Source: Paenibacillus sp. MBLB1832
GTDB taxonomy: Bacteria; Bacillota; Bacilli; Paenibacillales; NBRC-103111
NCBI RefSeq assembly: GCF_032271945.1
Contig: NZ_CP130319.1
Coordinates: 5,472,501 to 5,532,500, forward strand
Direction: 5' to 3'
DNA: 60,000 nucleotides
Shown piece by piece: positions 18,618 through 30,981 of the stretch (position 1 is the first letter of the stretch; every line of letters starts with the position of its first letter). The notes under the pieces are model-generated. The model saw only the letters and a program-made list of their open reading frames with translations. It was not told the origin of the DNA and searched no databases. Position numbers and translations under genes: made by a program.

Positions 18618-18950
18618 TTATTTTTCAGATACCACGATTGTGATGTGGCTGGTACGTTTTCTGATCGCGCTAGCGCGGCCCATCGCACGTTGTTGGAATC
18701 TTTTCATTGTTGGCCCTTGATTTACGAAAGTCTCGGAAACAACAAGTTTGTTTGGATCTAACGAATAGTTATGCTCTGCATTGGCAATTGCGGAATTCAA
18801 TAGTTTCTCCAGAATTGGAGAAGCTGCTTTCGGTGTATGACGCAAAATTGCGATCGCTTCACCTACCGCTTTTCCCCGAATCAAGTCAACAACTAGCTTT
18901 GCTTTACGAGGAGCAATCCGAGCGTGGTTCAATATTGCTTTAGCTTGCAT
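18618..18950 (-). CDS. rplV: 50S ribosomal protein L22
   Basis: A 110-residue L22. The beta-hairpin loop that reaches into the exit tunnel ([29 protein letters not shown]) is intact, with no macrolide-resistance-type insertion or deletion. It lies between rpsS and rpsC. Confidence 0.97.
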   Translation of the reverse strand: MQAKAILNHARIAPRKAKLVVDLIRGKAVGEAIAILRHTPKAASPILEKLLNSAIANAEHNYSLDPNKLVVSETFVNQGPTMKRFQQRAMGRASAIRKRTSHITIVVSEK

Positions 18951-18979
18951 GGTAGTACCTCCTCTCGGTTAAAAATGAA

Positions 18980-19258
18980 TTAACGTTTTCCGGTTTTCTT
19001 ATCGTCATCGTGACCTTTATACGTACGTGTTGGAGCAAATTCACCAAGCTTATGCCCAACCATATCTTCCGTTACATATACTGGCACGTGTTTTCTTCCG
19101 TCGTAAACTCCGAAAGTGTGACCAACGAATTGCGGGTAAATTGTAGAACGACGGGACCAGGTTTTGACAACTAATTTCTTGCCAGCAGTATTCAAGTCTT
19201 CTACTTTTTTCAGTAAGTGTCCATCAATAAATGGACCTTTCTTTAAGCTGCGACCCAT
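18980..19258 (-). CDS. rpsS: 30S ribosomal protein S19
   Basis: A 92-residue S19 ([56 protein letters not shown]). It forms the head contact with S13 and the A-site tRNA. Confidence 0.98.
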   Translation of the reverse strand: MGRSLKKGPFIDGHLLKKVEDLNTAGKKLVVKTWSRRSTIYPQFVGHTFGVYDGRKHVPVYVTEDMVGHKLGEFAPTRTYKGHDDDKKTGKR

Positions 19259-19294
19259 GGGTGTTCCTCCCTTCCTTGAACCTCAAGAACTGAA

Positions 19295-20125
19295 TTACTT
19301 CGTACGACGACGTACAATGTATTTATCGGATGCTTTACCTTTTTTACGAGTTTTGAAACCAAGCGTCGGTTTACCCCATGGAGACATAGGTGATTTACGT
19401 CCGATTGGTGCGCGTCCTTCACCACCACCGTGCGGGTGATCATTCGGGTTCATAACAACCCCACGAACTTGAGGACGATTGCCTTTCCAACGATTACGTC
19501 CTGCTTTACCGATTTTCACAAGTTCGTGATCTTCGTTACCAACAGAACCGATTGTTGCGCGGCAAACTTTTAGAACTTTACGAACTTCACCGGAAGAAAG
19601 ACGGATCGTTACATAAGTTTCTTCTTTACCAAGCAATTGAGCTTCTGTACCTGCAGCACGCACCAATTGTGCACCTTTACCAGGCTTCAACTCAATGTTG
19701 TGGATAACTGTACCAACTGGAATGTTTTCCAATGGAAGTGCGTTACCTACTTTGATATCTGCATCTGGACCAGATACGATACGATCGTCAACTTTAAGAC
19801 CTTTAGGTGCGATGATGTATCTTTTCTCTCCATCCGCATAGTGAATCAATGCGATGTTAGCGGAACGGTTAGGATCGTACTCAACTGTAGCAACGCGTCC
19901 TGGTATTCCATCTTTAGTACGTTTGAAATCGATGATACGGTATTTACGTTTGTGTCCACCGCCATGATGACGAACCGTGATTTTACCTTGGTTGTTACGA
20001 CCAGCAGTTTTACTTAAAGGTGCAAGCAAAGATTTCTCTGGCGTTGACGTTGTGATTTCTTCAAAAGTAGAAACCGACATCGCACGACGAGCTGGTGAGG
20101 TTGGTTTATATTTTTTAACTGGCAC
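19295..20125 (-). CDS. rplB: 50S ribosomal protein L2
   Basis: A 276-residue L2, a 23S rRNA-binding protein needed for subunit joining and peptidyl transfer. Diagnostic blocks are [25 protein letters not shown] near the N terminus and [25 protein letters not shown] near the C terminus, including the conserved catalytic-region histidine in DHPHGGGEG. Confidence 0.98.
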   Translation of the reverse strand: MPVKKYKPTSPARRAMSVSTFEEITTSTPEKSLLAPLSKTAGRNNQGKITVRHHGGGHKRKYRIIDFKRTKDGIPGRVATVEYDPNRSANIALIHYADGEKRYIIAPKGLKVDDRIVSGPDADIKVGNALPLENIPVGTVIHNIELKPGKGAQLVRAAGTEAQLLGKEETYVTIRLSSGEVRKVLKVCRATIGSVGNEDHELVKIGKAGRNRWKGNRPQVRGVVMNPNDHPHGGGEGRAPIGRKSPMSPWGKPTLGFKTRKKGKASDKYIVRRRTK

Positions 20126-20154
20126 TCTGTTTCCTCCTTACTTTAAGAAATGGG

Positions 20155-20445
20155 TTATACCGTTTCAAAGAATTCCAATTCTTTGCTTTCTGCGCTCAAG
20201 GACACGATAGCTTTCTTCCAGATGGAAGTGTAGCCAGAGTGACGACCATAGCGTTTAGGCTTAGCTGGCATTCTGAGTGTATTTACATTTGTAACTTTCA
20301 CTTTGAAAATCGCTTCAATAGCTTGTTTAATTTCTGTTTTGTTAGCGCGAAGATCCACTTCGAAAACATACTTTTTGTTAGCCATTAGGTCGCTTGTACG
20401 CTCAGTGATGATCGGGCGCTTGATAATGTCGCGTGGATTTTTCAT
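20155..20445 (-). CDS. rplW: 50S ribosomal protein L23
   Basis: A 96-residue L23 ([44 protein letters not shown]). It forms the docking site for trigger factor and signal recognition particle at the tunnel exit. The start codon overlaps the rplD stop (ATGA), indicating coupling. Confidence 0.97.
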   Translation of the reverse strand: MKNPRDIIKRPIITERTSDLMANKKYVFEVDLRANKTEIKQAIEAIFKVKVTNVNTLRMPAKPKRYGRHSGYTSIWKKAIVSLSAESKELEFFETV

Positions 20446-21068
20446 TGTGCAAGCACCTCCTCAACTTTCTGTACAGCCTCTTGTGTTAAGATCAATTTGT
20501 CATGAAGCATGACATCTAGAACGTTAACTCCATCAGCAGCAACAAATTTCACACCTGGGATGTTACGAGCAGACAAAGCAACATTGGAGTCGTTAGCAAC
20601 GCCCACAACTAGTACTTTGCGATCTACTTTAAGGTTGTTTAGAATCGCTACGAAATCTTTCGTTTTCGGAGCATTCAATTCAAGTTGATCCAATACAATC
20701 AAGTTGTTATCGATAAGTTTCGAGGACAAAGCAGATTTGATCGCTAAGCGACGAACTTTTCTTGGCAATTTGAAACCATAGCTGCGAGGTGTTGGTCCGA
20801 ATACGGTACCGCCGCCTTTCCACTGTGGAGCACGAATACTACCTTGACGAGCGCGTCCTGTACCTTTTTGTTTCCAAGGTTTACGACCACCGCCGCGAAC
20901 TTCCGAACGACCTTTAGTCTTGTGAGTGCCTTGACGAACAGCTGCTTGTTGCAAAAGAACAGCTTCGTGAATCGCATGAACGTGAGGCTCAATTCCGAAA
21001 ACAACGTCAGACAGTTCAACTTCTCCTACCTGAGCACCTGTTACATTATATAAAGCTACTTTTGGCAT
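20442..21068 (-). CDS. rplD: 50S ribosomal protein L4
   Basis: A 208-residue L4. The long loop that lines the exit tunnel ([30 protein letters not shown]) is intact. In E. coli L4 represses its own operon through the S10 leader; that mechanism is not established in Bacilli. Confidence 0.97.
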   Translation of the reverse strand: MPKVALYNVTGAQVGEVELSDVVFGIEPHVHAIHEAVLLQQAAVRQGTHKTKGRSEVRGGGRKPWKQKGTGRARQGSIRAPQWKGGGTVFGPTPRSYGFKLPRKVRRLAIKSALSSKLIDNNLIVLDQLELNAPKTKDFVAILNNLKVDRKVLVVGVANDSNVALSARNIPGVKFVAADGVNVLDVMLHDKLILTQEAVQKVEEVLAQ

Positions 21069-21084
21069 CTGTCTTCCTCCTTTC

Positions 21085-21717
21085 TTACTTTTTAACAGCA
21101 GACTTCACGCTAACGTAGCTGTTTTTAGGACCTGGAATGGAACCTTTAACTAGCAATACATTACGCTCAGCATCTACTTTAATGATTTGAAGATTTTGAA
21201 GTGTTACTGTTTCGTTACCCATATGTCCTGGCAATTTCTTACCTTTAGGAACACGGTTTGCTTGAATGGAACCCATCGAACCTGGTCCGCGGTGATAACG
21301 TGATCCGTGTGCCATTGGCCCAGTGGATTGGTTATGTCTTTTGATGTTACCTTGGAACCCTTTACCTTTGGAAGTACCCGTTACATCAACGAATTCGCCC
21401 TCTGCGAACAGATCTGCTTTCAGCTCTTGACCTACTTCATAGTCACCCAACTGAATGCCACGAATTTCTTTAACGTAGCGCTTAGGCGTTGCCCCTGCTT
21501 TTTTCGCATGGCCAAGCTCTGGTTTAATGATACGGCTAGCTTTTACATCATCAAAACCGATTTGGATCGACTCATATCCGTCGTTATCCACATCTTTCTT
21601 TTGCAGCACCACACATGGTCCCGCTTGAATGACAGTTACCGGAACAACATTGCCCTCCGGAGTAAACAATTGTGTCATCCCAAGTTTTTTTCCTAAGATA
21701 CCTTTCATCGTTGACAC
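21085..21717 (-). CDS. rplC: 50S ribosomal protein L3
   Basis: A 210-residue L3 beginning [20 protein letters not shown] after a short lead, with [35 protein letters not shown]. The tip region near the peptidyl-transferase centre appears wild type. It follows rpsJ. Confidence 0.97.
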   Translation of the reverse strand: MSTMKGILGKKLGMTQLFTPEGNVVPVTVIQAGPCVVLQKKDVDNDGYESIQIGFDDVKASRIIKPELGHAKKAGATPKRYVKEIRGIQLGDYEVGQELKADLFAEGEFVDVTGTSKGKGFQGNIKRHNQSTGPMAHGSRYHRGPGSMGSIQANRVPKGKKLPGHMGNETVTLQNLQIIKVDAERNVLLVKGSIPGPKNSYVSVKSAVKK

Positions 21718-21750
21718 CTCTTTTCCTTCCGTATTAACTCTATAGTTGTT

Positions 21751-22167
<417 letters not shown>

Positions 22168-22197
22168 TCATCGCAACGTCACAGACCAACGTTTAAT

Positions 22198-22226
22198 ATT
22201 ATATAAAATTATAAAACGAAAAGCAA
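22198..22226 (-). promoter_or_regulatory. Putative sigma-A promoter of the S10 operon
   Basis: TTGCTT at 22221-22226 and a perfect TATAAT at 22198-22203 with a 17-base spacer in AT-rich DNA, about 140 bases before rpsJ. Confidence 0.6.
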
Positions 22227-22372
22227 GTGAAATATTAGGCAGATGCACAATATTATTTACACGTTCAATTCACTTCTATATAACTAATAACGATCTGTCG
22301 TTCCTCAATCCGTTTCTACATTATAATAGAATGAATTATCTAAAACTACTGCATTCTGTTTCCAGTCCATAA

Positions 22373-22409
22373 TGAAAAAACATCCATCGATAAATCGATG
22401 GATGTTCTG
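22373..22409 (-). terminator. Terminator after tuf
   Basis: A perfect hairpin, ACATCCATCGAT and its complement around a loop of a few bases, followed by a run of six T on the minus strand. Confidence 0.92.
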
Positions 22410-22424
22410 TCTCTCAAGGAGAGA

Positions 22425-23615
22425 TTATTTTTGAATTGTAGCAACCGCGCCCGCACCAACTGTACGTCCGCCTTCACGAATCGCGAAGCGTGTTCCTTCT
22501 TCGATTGCGATTGGGTTGATTAGTTCTACAGTAACAGTGATGTTATCACCTGGCATTACCATCTCAGTTCCTTCTGGAAGGTTGATGATACCAGTAACGT
22601 CAGTTGTACGGAAGTAGAACTGTGGACGGTAACCAGTGAAGAAAGGCTTGTGACGGCCACCCTCTTCTTTAGTTAGAACGTAGATTTGAGCTGTAAAGTT
22701 CGTGTGTGGTTTAACTGAACCTGGCTTAGCAAGTACTTGTCCACGCTCGATATCTTTACGATCAACACCACGAAGAAGAGCACCGATGTTGTCACCTGCT
22801 TGAGCGGAGTCAAGCAATTTACGGAACATCTCTACGCCTGTAACTACGCATTTGCGAGTTTCTTCAGCGATACCAACGATTTCAACTTCTTCTTGTACTT
22901 TAACAGTACCACGCTCTACACGGCCAGTAGCAACTGTTCCACGACCAGTGATTGAGAAAACATCCTCAACTGGCATAAGGAAAGGTTTGTCCGTTTGACG
23001 CTCTGGAGTTGGGATGTAAGTGTCGACTTGTTCGAACAACTCAACGATTTTATCAGCCCATGCACCATCTGGGTTTTGAAGAGCTTCACGAGCTGCACCG
23101 CGGATGATTGGAGTATCATCGCCAGGGAACTCATATTCGTTAAGAAGGTCGCGAACTTCCATCTCAACCAATTCAAGCAATTCTTCGTCTTCAACCATGT
23201 CACATTTGTTAAGGAATACCACGATGTACGGTACGCCTACTTGACGGGAAAGAAGAATGTGCTCACGCGTTTGTGGCATAGGGCCATCAGCTGCGGATAC
23301 TACTAAGATAGCGCCGTCCATTTGAGCAGCACCTGTGATCATGTTTTTAACATAGTCAGCATGTCCTGGGCAATCTACGTGTGCGTAGTGACGGTTAGGA
23401 GTTTCGTACTCAACGTGAGCTGTGGAGATTGTGATACCGCGCTCGCGCTCTTCTGGAGCTTTATCGATTTGGTCGAATGCTACTGCAGCTCCACCGTATC
23501 TTTTGGACAATACAGTTGTGATTGCAGCAGTCAAAGTTGTTTTACCATGGTCAACGTGACCGATAGTACCGATGTTAACATGCGGTTTAGTACGTTCAAA
23601 TTTAGCCTTTGCCAT
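22425..23615 (-). CDS. tuf: Elongation factor Tu
   Basis: A 396-residue GTPase that delivers aminoacyl-tRNA to the ribosome. G motifs are GHVDHGKT (P loop, about 19-26), DCPGHADY (about 81-88), NKCDM (about 136-140) and the SAL-equivalent GAAREAL. Domains 2 and 3 follow with [13 protein letters not shown] and the C-terminal VGAGAVATI. It is the last gene of the str operon and the only tuf in the window. Confidence 0.99.
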   Translation of the reverse strand: MAKAKFERTKPHVNIGTIGHVDHGKTTLTAAITTVLSKRYGGAAVAFDQIDKAPEERERGITISTAHVEYETPNRHYAHVDCPGHADYVKNMITGAAQMDGAILVVSAADGPMPQTREHILLSRQVGVPYIVVFLNKCDMVEDEELLELVEMEVRDLLNEYEFPGDDTPIIRGAAREALQNPDGAWADKIVELFEQVDTYIPTPERQTDKPFLMPVEDVFSITGRGTVATGRVERGTVKVQEEVEIVGIAEETRKCVVTGVEMFRKLLDSAQAGDNIGALLRGVDRKDIERGQVLAKPGSVKPHTNFTAQIYVLTKEEGGRHKPFFTGYRPQFYFRTTDVTGIINLPEGTEMVMPGDNITVTVELINPIAIEEGTRFAIREGGRTVGAGAVATIQK

Positions 23616-23654
23616 TTTAAACGATTCCTCCTTAGAGTGACTATTAGTTTTATA

Positions 23655-25730
23655 TTAAGCGCCTTTGCCTTTTGCAATAATTTCTTCTGCAATTGACTTA
23701 GGTACTTCTTCATAATGTGAAAGTTCCATGGAGTAAACACCACGGCCTTGTGTTCTTGAACGAAGTGTTGTGGAATAACCAAACATTTCGGACAAAGGCA
23801 CTTTAGCACGGATGATTTGCGCGCCATGACGGTTATCCATACCTTCAATACGTCCACGACGGGAGTTAAGGTCACCCATAACATCGCCCATGTACTCTTC
23901 TGGTACAGTAACTTCAACCTTCATTATTGGCTCAAGAAGAACCGGTTTACATTTTTCTTTCGCAGCTTTTAGCGCCATGGAACCTGCGATTTTGAACGCC
24001 ATTTCATTGGAGTCAACATCGTGGTAAGATCCATCGACAACAGTAGCTTTGATATCCACGAGCGGGAATCCTGCGATTACACCGTTTTTCATGGATTCTT
24101 CGATACCAGCTTGGATAGGTGCGATGTATTCTCTTGGAATAGCTCCGCCGACTACCTTGCTCTCGAATGTGAAACCTGCTCCAGCTTCTTGCGGTTCGAA
24201 CTCAACCCAACAATGTCCGTATTGACCACGACCACCAGATTGACGAACAAATTTACCCTCAACTTTAGCTGGCGCACGGAATGTTTCACGGTAAGCAACT
24301 TGCGGCTTACCAACATTCGTTTCTACTTTGAACTCGCGAAGCATACGGTCAACTAGGATCTCAAGGTGAAGCTCACCCATACCTGCGATGATCGTTTGTC
24401 CTGTTTCTTCGTCTGTGGAAGCACGGAAAGTCGGATCTTCTTCAGCAAGCTTTTGCAATGCGATACCCATTTTATCTTGGTCAGCTTTCGTCTTCGGTTC
24501 AACAGCAAGCTGGATAACCGGTTCAGGGAAGACCATTTTCTCAAGGATAACTGGGTTTTTCTCATCACAAAGTGTATCACCTGTTGTTGTATCTTTCAAT
24601 CCAACAGCAGCCGCGATATCACCAGAGTAAACGATGCTGATCTCTTGACGGCTGTTCGCATGCATTTGAAGAATACGACCAACACGTTCACGTTTTCCTT
24701 TTGTCGCATTGATAACATATGAACCAGAGTTCAATGTACCAGAGTAAACACGGAAGAACGTTAGACGACCAACGAAAGGATCTGTCATGATTTTGAATGC
24801 AAGCGCTGAGAACGGTTGGTCATCAGCAGACTTACGAACCACTTCAGTACCGTCGTCTAGAACACCTTTGATGTCAGGTACATCAACTGGAGATGGAAGG
24901 TAGTTAATTACCGCATCCAACATCAATTGCACACCTTTGTTTCTGTAAGAAGACCCAACGATAACTGGGAAGATTTTAACTTCGCAGACACCTTTACGAA
25001 GGGCAGCCTTAATCTCATCAACAGTAAGCTCTTCACCTTCGAGATATTTCATTGTGAGCTCTTCATCAAGCTCAGCAACTTTCTCGATCAGTTCCAAACG
25101 TAGTTCTGCAACTTGATCTTTGAACTCAGCTGGAATTTCGATTTTCTCGATATCCTTACCAAGATCATCTTTGTACATATAAGCAACTTCATCAACTAAA
25201 TCGATGATACCCTTGAACTCATTCTCAGCACCGATTGGAAGTTGAATAGCCACTGCATTTGCACCAAGTTTTTGACGCATGGATTCAACAACTTGCAGGA
25301 AGTCTGCACCGATGATATCCATTTTGTTAACATAAGCAATCCGTGGAACGTGGTATTTATCAGCTTGTCTCCAAACTGTCTCCGATTGAGGCTCAACGCC
25401 CTCTTTCGCACTAAATACACCAACTGCTCCGTCTAACACACGAAGGGAACGCTCTACCTCTACGGTAAAGTCAACGTGTCCTGGGGTATCGATGATATTG
25501 ATGCGGTGACCGTCCCATTGCGCAGTTGTAGCGGCGGAAGTAATCGTGATTCCGCGCTCTTGTTCTTGCTCCATCCAGTCCATCGTAGCAGCACCTTCGT
25601 GCACCTCTCCGATTTTATGAACTTTACCAGTGTAGTACAAAATACGCTCTGTTGTTGTCGTTTTACCAGCATCGATATGAGCCATGATCCCGATATTACG
25701 TGTGTTTTTTAAGGAGAACTCTCTAGCCAT
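23655..25730 (-). CDS. fusA: Elongation factor G
   Basis: A 691-residue translocase GTPase. G1 AHIDAGKTT (about 17-25), the switch [11 protein letters not shown] and NKMD (about 135) mark the G domain; domain IV has the PQVAYRETF start and the GGRGQYGH loop, and domain V ends with the PKSIAEEI segment. Positions linked to fusidic acid resistance show nothing obviously unusual by eye. It lies between rpsG and tuf. Confidence 0.99.
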   Translation of the reverse strand: MAREFSLKNTRNIGIMAHIDAGKTTTTERILYYTGKVHKIGEVHEGAATMDWMEQEQERGITITSAATTAQWDGHRINIIDTPGHVDFTVEVERSLRVLDGAVGVFSAKEGVEPQSETVWRQADKYHVPRIAYVNKMDIIGADFLQVVESMRQKLGANAVAIQLPIGAENEFKGIIDLVDEVAYMYKDDLGKDIEKIEIPAEFKDQVAELRLELIEKVAELDEELTMKYLEGEELTVDEIKAALRKGVCEVKIFPVIVGSSYRNKGVQLMLDAVINYLPSPVDVPDIKGVLDDGTEVVRKSADDQPFSALAFKIMTDPFVGRLTFFRVYSGTLNSGSYVINATKGKRERVGRILQMHANSRQEISIVYSGDIAAAVGLKDTTTGDTLCDEKNPVILEKMVFPEPVIQLAVEPKTKADQDKMGIALQKLAEEDPTFRASTDEETGQTIIAGMGELHLEILVDRMLREFKVETNVGKPQVAYRETFRAPAKVEGKFVRQSGGRGQYGHCWVEFEPQEAGAGFTFESKVVGGAIPREYIAPIQAGIEESMKNGVIAGFPLVDIKATVVDGSYHDVDSNEMAFKIAGSMALKAAKEKCKPVLLEPIMKVEVTVPEEYMGDVMGDLNSRRGRIEGMDNRHGAQIIRAKVPLSEMFGYSTTLRSRTQGRGVYSMELSHYEEVPKSIAEEIIAKGKGA

Positions 25731-25769
25731 AGGTCGTTATGTCTCCTTTCTTTTAATTGTTTTAGAATT

Positions 25770-26240
25770 CTACCAACGGTAGTGTGCAAATGCTTTATTT
25801 GCTTCAGCCATTTTGTGTGTATCTTCACGTTTCTTAACGGAAGCACCTGTGCTGTTGCTAGCATCGATAATTTCATTAGCCAATCTTTCTTCCATCGTCT
25901 TCTCACCGCGAAGACGGGAATAGTTCACCAACCAACGCAAACCTAATGTCGAACGACGGTCAGGTCTAACTTCGATCGGCACTTGATAGTTTGCTCCCCC
26001 AACACGGCGAGCTTTAACTTCAAGTACTGGCATAATGTTTTTGATAGCAGCTTCAAACACTTCCATCGGCTCTTTACCTGTACGATCTTTCACGAGGTTA
26101 AAAGCGTTGTATAGAATGGTTTGTGCTACCCCTCTTTTTCCATCAACCATCATGCGATTGATAAGACGAGTAACTAGTTTGCTATTATAAATCGGATCTG
26201 GCAATACGTCTCTGCGAGTAACTGGACCTTTACGAGGCAT
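25770..26240 (-). CDS. rpsG: 30S ribosomal protein S7
   Basis: A 156-residue S7 ([46 protein letters not shown], and the end NKAFAHYRW). S7 nucleates the 30S head and contacts E-site tRNA. Confidence 0.98.
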   Translation of the reverse strand: MPRKGPVTRRDVLPDPIYNSKLVTRLINRMMVDGKRGVAQTILYNAFNLVKDRTGKEPMEVFEAAIKNIMPVLEVKARRVGGANYQVPIEVRPDRRSTLGLRWLVNYSRLRGEKTMEERLANEIIDASNSTGASVKKREDTHKMAEANKAFAHYRW

Positions 26241-26284
26241 AGTTATCCCCCTTTCTTATAAGAATCATCCCTGATTATTATCTC

Positions 26285-26704
26285 TTATTTTTTAACTTTC
26301 GGACGTTTCGTACCGTATTTGGAACGGGATTGCTTACGGTTGTTAACACCGGAAGTATCCAACGCGCCACGAACGATGTGATAACGTACCCCTGGAAGAT
26401 CTTTAACCCTTCCACCACGAATCATAACAACGCTGTGTTCTTGCAGGTTGTGTCCAATTCCTGGAATGTAAGCTGTTACCTCAATACGGTTCGTCAAACG
26501 AACACGGGCATATTTACGAAGTGCGGAGTTCGGCTTCTTCGGAGTCATTGTACCTACACGCGTGCAGACACCACGTTTTTGAGGAGCGCTCAAATTCGTT
26601 GCCTCTCTTTTCAAAGCGTTGAACCCTTTTTGTAAAGCTGGTGATTTAGATTTATCCACCTTAGCTTGACGACCTTTACGTACTAGTTGGTTAATTGTTG
26701 GCAT
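26285..26704 (-). CDS. rpsL: 30S ribosomal protein S12
   Basis: A 139-residue S12, central to decoding. The streptomycin-region sequences [11 protein letters not shown] and the [15 protein letters not shown] loop are wild type, so no ribosomal streptomycin resistance is predicted. A short hairpin (26779-26799) lies in its leader. Confidence 0.98.
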   Translation of the reverse strand: MPTINQLVRKGRQAKVDKSKSPALQKGFNALKREATNLSAPQKRGVCTRVGTMTPKKPNSALRKYARVRLTNRIEVTAYIPGIGHNLQEHSVVMIRGGRVKDLPGVRYHIVRGALDTSGVNNRKQSRSKYGTKRPKVKK

Positions 26705-26866
26705 TTCGTTACCTCCTCCCTACAGTCATAACATAATGTACTTCTTGCAAGCCCACAGATCCAGGCGAGTCATAAATGAGCAAAGAGAAAGTCTTTGCTT
26801 TGGAAGGCAGAACAATTCACGAGGATTCATTCATACTAATCCCAATCACAAAAACGTCATTAGCTT

Positions 26867-27118
26867 TTATTCATTTACAACAGCTGCTACCGCAGCTCCA
26901 ACTTCAATTCCACACGCTTTACCTAGCATCTTCATAGAATCTACGTAGGTTACAGGTACACCTTTCTGTTTACAGAGGGCCACCAGATTTATCGTCAATC
27001 GCGGATCTGCATCTTTCGAAACAAAAACTTCAATCGCCTTGTCTTGCTCGACAGTTTTTGTTACTTTCTTCGTGCCCACACATCGATTCTTGGCCTGTTT
27101 GACTATTTCATAAGACAT
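26867..27118 (-). CDS. rplGB: L7Ae-family kink-turn-binding ribosomal protein-like
   Basis: An 83-residue L7Ae/L30e-fold protein (SYEIVKQAKNRCVGTKKVTKTVEQ, VFVSKDADPRLTINLVALCKQKGVPV). The B. subtilis counterpart between rpoC and rpsL, YbxF/RplGB, binds kink-turn RNA. Its exact cellular role is unclear. It is the first gene of the str operon here, behind a strong promoter. Confidence 0.9.
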   Translation of the reverse strand: MSYEIVKQAKNRCVGTKKVTKTVEQDKAIEVFVSKDADPRLTINLVALCKQKGVPVTYVDSMKMLGKACGIEVGAAVAAVVNE

Positions 27119-27170
27119 TAGGCACCCCCATTAAAAAAAGGAAAGAATATCGACTTAGGCACACTACGAT

Positions 27171-27199
27171 ATAGTAGCATTTTGAATTGCGAGTGTCAA
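27171..27199 (-). promoter_or_regulatory. Strong sigma-A promoter of the str operon
   Basis: A perfect TTGACA at 27194-27199 and TACTAT at 27171-27176 with a 17-base spacer, about 50 bases before rplGB. Confidence 0.75.
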
Positions 27200-27251
27200 G
27201 GGATAAGTTCTATCATTTTTACTAGCTCTAACCCATCCACTATCACCAAAA

Positions 27252-27284
27252 GAGGCAGCACACTCTATCTAGTGGCCGCCTCAT
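27252..27284 (-). terminator. Probable terminator after rpoC
   Basis: GAGGC/GCCTC outer arms and CACT/AGTG inner arms on the minus strand followed by TTTT. The T-run is short, so termination may be partial. Confidence 0.55.
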
Positions 27285-27292
27285 TTATATGA

Positions 27293-30200
27293 TTATTCTA
27301 CTGCTACTGTTTCTTTTTCCAAATCTTCATCTTGAACGACGACTTCGTTAGGGTTCGTAATACGAATGTTGCGGTATCTCGGCATACCCGTTCCTGCAGG
27401 AATCAGTTTACCAATGATAACATTCTCTTTCAAACCTAACAATTGGTCGACTTTCCCCTTAATTGCTGCATCTGTCAAGACACGTGTTGTCTCTTGGAAG
27501 GATGCCGCAGACAAGAAGGAGTCTGTTTCAAGCGATGCTTTGGTGATACCAAGCAAGATAGGGCGCGCAACAGCAGGCTCAGCGTCTGCAAACAAAGCAA
27601 CCTTATTCGCCGCTTCATACTCATGAATATCAACGAATGAGCCTGGCAGCAATGTTGTATCCCCCGCATCAACGATACGGATTTTACGCAACATTTGACG
27701 TACCATAACCTCGATGTGCTTATCGTTAATTTCTACCCCTTGGTTACGATAAACGCGTTGAACTTCTTGAAGGATGTAGTTCTGAACGCCGCGGATACCT
27801 TTGATGCGAAGCATCTCTTTCGGGTCGATGGATCCGTCAGTCAACTCATCTCCAGCTTCTACTTGTTGGTTCAGTGTTACACGAACACGGGAGCCGTAAG
27901 GAACTGCATACACCTTGGATTCCGCTTCACCTTGAACTTCGATCTCACGACGATCCTTCGCCTCACGAATTTCTTTAACGACACCGTCGATCTCAGAAAT
28001 AATCGCTTGACCTTTCGGATTACGTGCTTCAAAGAGCTCTTGAATACGCGGCAAACCTTGTGTAATATCGTCTCCTGCAACACCACCCGTATGGAACGTA
28101 CGCATCGTCAACTGTGTTCCAGGCTCACCAATGGATTGCGCGGCAATAATTCCTACTGCCTCACCAACCTCAACGAATTGACCTGTAGCCAAGTTACGAC
28201 CGTAACACTTCTTACATACACCATGGTTCGTGCGGCAGCTTAGGACGGAACGAATTTGGAGTTTCTCGATACCAGCTTCAATAATCGCATCCGCAATACC
28301 TGATTCAATCAGTTCATTGCGATGAACGATGACTTCACCTGTTTGTGGGTGACGAAGCGTTTCATACGCATAGCGTCCTTCAATACGATCGTAAAGGTCC
28401 TCGATAACCTCTTTACCGTCTTGGATTTTGCTAACCATGAAGCCTTTATCTGTTCCACAATCGTCTTCACGAACGATCACATCTTGTGCTACGTCAACGA
28501 GACGACGCGTCAAGTAACCTGAATCCGCTGTACGAAGTGCTGTATCGGCAAGACCTTTACGCGCTCCATGCGTGGAAATAAAGTACTCTAAGATCGTTAA
28601 ACCTTCACGGAAGTTCGATTTAATCGGCAACTCCATAATTTTACCAGATGGATTCGCCATCAAACCACGCATACCGCCAAGCTGTGTAATTTGTGATTTG
28701 TTACCACGCGCTTTGGATTCAACCATCATGGAAATGGAGTTGTACTTATCTAGGGATTTCATCAATATTTCTGTGATTTCATCCTTCGCTTTACTCCAGA
28801 TCGCAATAACGCGGTCATAACGCTCTTCATCAGTAATCAAACCGCGGCGGTATTGGTTCGTTACTACGCGCACTTTCTCTTCGCAATCTTTCAGGATTGC
28901 GACTTTCTCCGTTGGAACAACAACGTCGGAGACAGCTACGGTAATACCCGCTTTCGTTGAATACGTGAATCCAAGCTCTTTAATTTTATCCAGAATCATC
29001 GACGTTTGTGTCGTATGATATTTGCGGAAACATTCAGCGATGATGGATCCTAGATATTCTTTACCTACCGCTTTGTTCTCAGGACGCTCAGCCATGATGG
29101 CTTTCAAATCTGCACCCTTCTCAAATACAAAGTGAGAATCCGGAATACCGTTCAATAGGTTCGTCTTCGTCGGCTCATTGATGTAAGGAAAATCTGCTGG
29201 ATAGATTTCGTTCATGATGATTTTACCGATGGTCGTAATCAACATGGCATCTTGTTGTTTCGCCGTAAAACTCGTTTTATTCAACGCTTTAGCAGGAATC
29301 GCTACACGCGCATGCAGGGCCATTTTGCCTGATTGGTAGGAAGAAACTGCTTCGTGTACAGTTCGGATAATGGAACCTGCACCTTTAGCAAATTTGTTAT
29401 CCGTTGTTAGGTAGAAGCTTCCCAGAACCATATCCTGCGAAGGCGTAACAACTGGCTTACCGTCTTTCGGGTTCAAAATGTTACCCGCCGCTAGCATAAG
29501 CAAGCGAGCTTCAGCTTGAGCTTCGGATGATAAAGGTACGTGAACAGCCATTTGGTCACCGTCGAAGTCAGCGTTGTACGCTGTACATACAAGCGGATGC
29601 AGTTTGATCGCGCGACCTTCAACCAAAATTGGTTCGAACGCTTGAATCCCAAGTCTATGCAACGTAGGGGCACGGTTCAATAGAACCGGATGCTCCTTAA
29701 TTACTTCTTCTAGTACATCCCAAACATCAGGGCTTACACGCTCAACTTTACGTTTCGCGCTCTTGATGTTATGAGCTAAGCCTTTATTGACTAGCTCTTT
29801 CATTACGAAAGGCTTGAACAATTCAAGTGCCATTTCCTTCGGTAGACCACATTGATACATCTTTAGATGAGGTCCTACAACGATAACGGAACGACCCGAG
29901 TAGTCAACACGTTTACCGAGCAAGTTTTGACGGAAACGACCTTGTTTACCTTTCAGCATGTGGCTGAGAGATTTCAAAGGACGGTTACCTGGACCTGTTA
30001 CTGGACGGCCGCGGCGACCATTATCAATCAATGCGTCAACCGCTTCTTGGAGCATCCGTTTCTCATTTTGAACAATGATATCCGGTGCACCTAGGTCGAG
30101 CAATCTTTTAAGACGGTTGTTACGATTAATTACACGGCGATAAAGATCATTCAAGTCGGATGTCGCAAAACGACCACCATCAAGCTGAACCATCGGACGA

Positions 30201-30913
30201 AGTTCTGGCGGGATTACTGGAAGTACATCTAGTACCATCCAACCAGGCAAGTTCTTGGAGTTACGGAATGCTTCCATAACTTCAAGGCGCTTAATCGCAC
30301 GGTTACGACGTTGACCTTGTGCTGTTTTGAGTTCTTCCTTGAGTGTATCTACTTCACGCTCGATATCAATATCGATAAGAAGCTTTTTGACTGCTTCTGC
30401 ACCCATGCCTGCTTGGAAAGCATACCCGTACTTTTCACGATAGCTGCGGTATTCTTTCTCCGACAATAGTTGCTTCTTCTCCAGCGGTGTATCACCAGGA
30501 TCCGTTACGACATAGGACGCGAAGTAGATGATCTCTTCCAATGATCTTGGAGACATATCTAAAGCTAGACCCATACGACTCGGAATCCCTTTAAAATACC
30601 AGATGTGTGAGACAGGAGCAGCAAGCTCAATGTGCCCCATGCGCTCACGACGTACTTTTTGACGAGTCACTTCTACGCCACAGCGGTCACAAACGACGCC
30701 TTTATAGCGAACGCGTTTGTACTTACCGCAATGACATTCCCAATCTTTGGTAGGTCCGAAGATCTTTTCGCAGAAAAGACCTTCTTTCTCTGGTTTTAAC
30801 GTTCTGTAGTTAATTGTTTCCGGCTTCTTTACTTCCCCACGGGACCAAGAGCGAATTTTATCGGGTGATGCCAAGCCGATTTTCATAAACTCGAAGTTGT
30901 TAACGTCCATCAA
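27293..30913 (-). CDS. rpoC: DNA-directed RNA polymerase subunit beta'
   Basis: A 1206-residue beta' subunit. The N-terminal zinc site is [20 protein letters not shown] (about 60-79); the catalytic magnesium loop is [14 protein letters not shown] (about 444-457); a second zinc site appears in [14 protein letters not shown] (about 880); the trigger-loop region [11 protein letters not shown] follows. The end is glutamate-rich. TTG at 30913 is taken as the start because it is 8 bases from GGAGG and aligns with the B. subtilis start; ATG at 30910 is the alternative. It is 68 bases after rpoB. Confidence 0.98.
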   Translation of the reverse strand: MMDVNNFEFMKIGLASPDKIRSWSRGEVKKPETINYRTLKPEKEGLFCEKIFGPTKDWECHCGKYKRVRYKGVVCDRCGVEVTRQKVRRERMGHIELAAPVSHIWYFKGIPSRMGLALDMSPRSLEEIIYFASYVVTDPGDTPLEKKQLLSEKEYRSYREKYGYAFQAGMGAEAVKKLLIDIDIEREVDTLKEELKTAQGQRRNRAIKRLEVMEAFRNSKNLPGWMVLDVLPVIPPELRPMVQLDGGRFATSDLNDLYRRVINRNNRLKRLLDLGAPDIIVQNEKRMLQEAVDALIDNGRRGRPVTGPGNRPLKSLSHMLKGKQGRFRQNLLGKRVDYSGRSVIVVGPHLKMYQCGLPKEMALELFKPFVMKELVNKGLAHNIKSAKRKVERVSPDVWDVLEEVIKEHPVLLNRAPTLHRLGIQAFEPILVEGRAIKLHPLVCTAYNADFDGDQMAVHVPLSSEAQAEARLLMLAAGNILNPKDGKPVVTPSQDMVLGSFYLTTDNKFAKGAGSIIRTVHEAVSSYQSGKMALHARVAIPAKALNKTSFTAKQQDAMLITTIGKIIMNEIYPADFPYINEPTKTNLLNGIPDSHFVFEKGADLKAIMAERPENKAVGKEYLGSIIAECFRKYHTTQTSMILDKIKELGFTYSTKAGITVAVSDVVVPTEKVAILKDCEEKVRVVTNQYRRGLITDEERYDRVIAIWSKAKDEITEILMKSLDKYNSISMMVESKARGNKSQITQLGGMRGLMANPSGKIMELPIKSNFREGLTILEYFISTHGARKGLADTALRTADSGYLTRRLVDVAQDVIVREDDCGTDKGFMVSKIQDGKEVIEDLYDRIEGRYAYETLRHPQTGEVIVHRNELIESGIADAIIEAGIEKLQIRSVLSCRTNHGVCKKCYGRNLATGQFVEVGEAVGIIAAQSIGEPGTQLTMRTFHTGGVAGDDITQGLPRIQELFEARNPKGQAIISEIDGVVKEIREAKDRREIEVQGEAESKVYAVPYGSRVRVTLNQQVEAGDELTDGSIDPKEMLRIKGIRGVQNYILQEVQRVYRNQGVEINDKHIEVMVRQMLRKIRIVDAGDTTLLPGSFVDIHEYEAANKVALFADAEPAVARPILLGITKASLETDSFLSAASFQETTRVLTDAAIKGKVDQLLGLKENVIIGKLIPAGTGMPRYRNIRITNPNEVVVQDEDLEKETVAVE

Positions 30914-30981
30914 GGAGCAACCCTCCTTTAAGAATTTAAACCCACTATGCAGTGAATCGTTCTCGATCTATTGTGGTGTTC

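Noticed and set aside
27695..28243. 182-codon plus-strand frame inside rpoC
   Set aside because: Antisense shadow of rpoC; no ribosome-binding site or recognisable domain.
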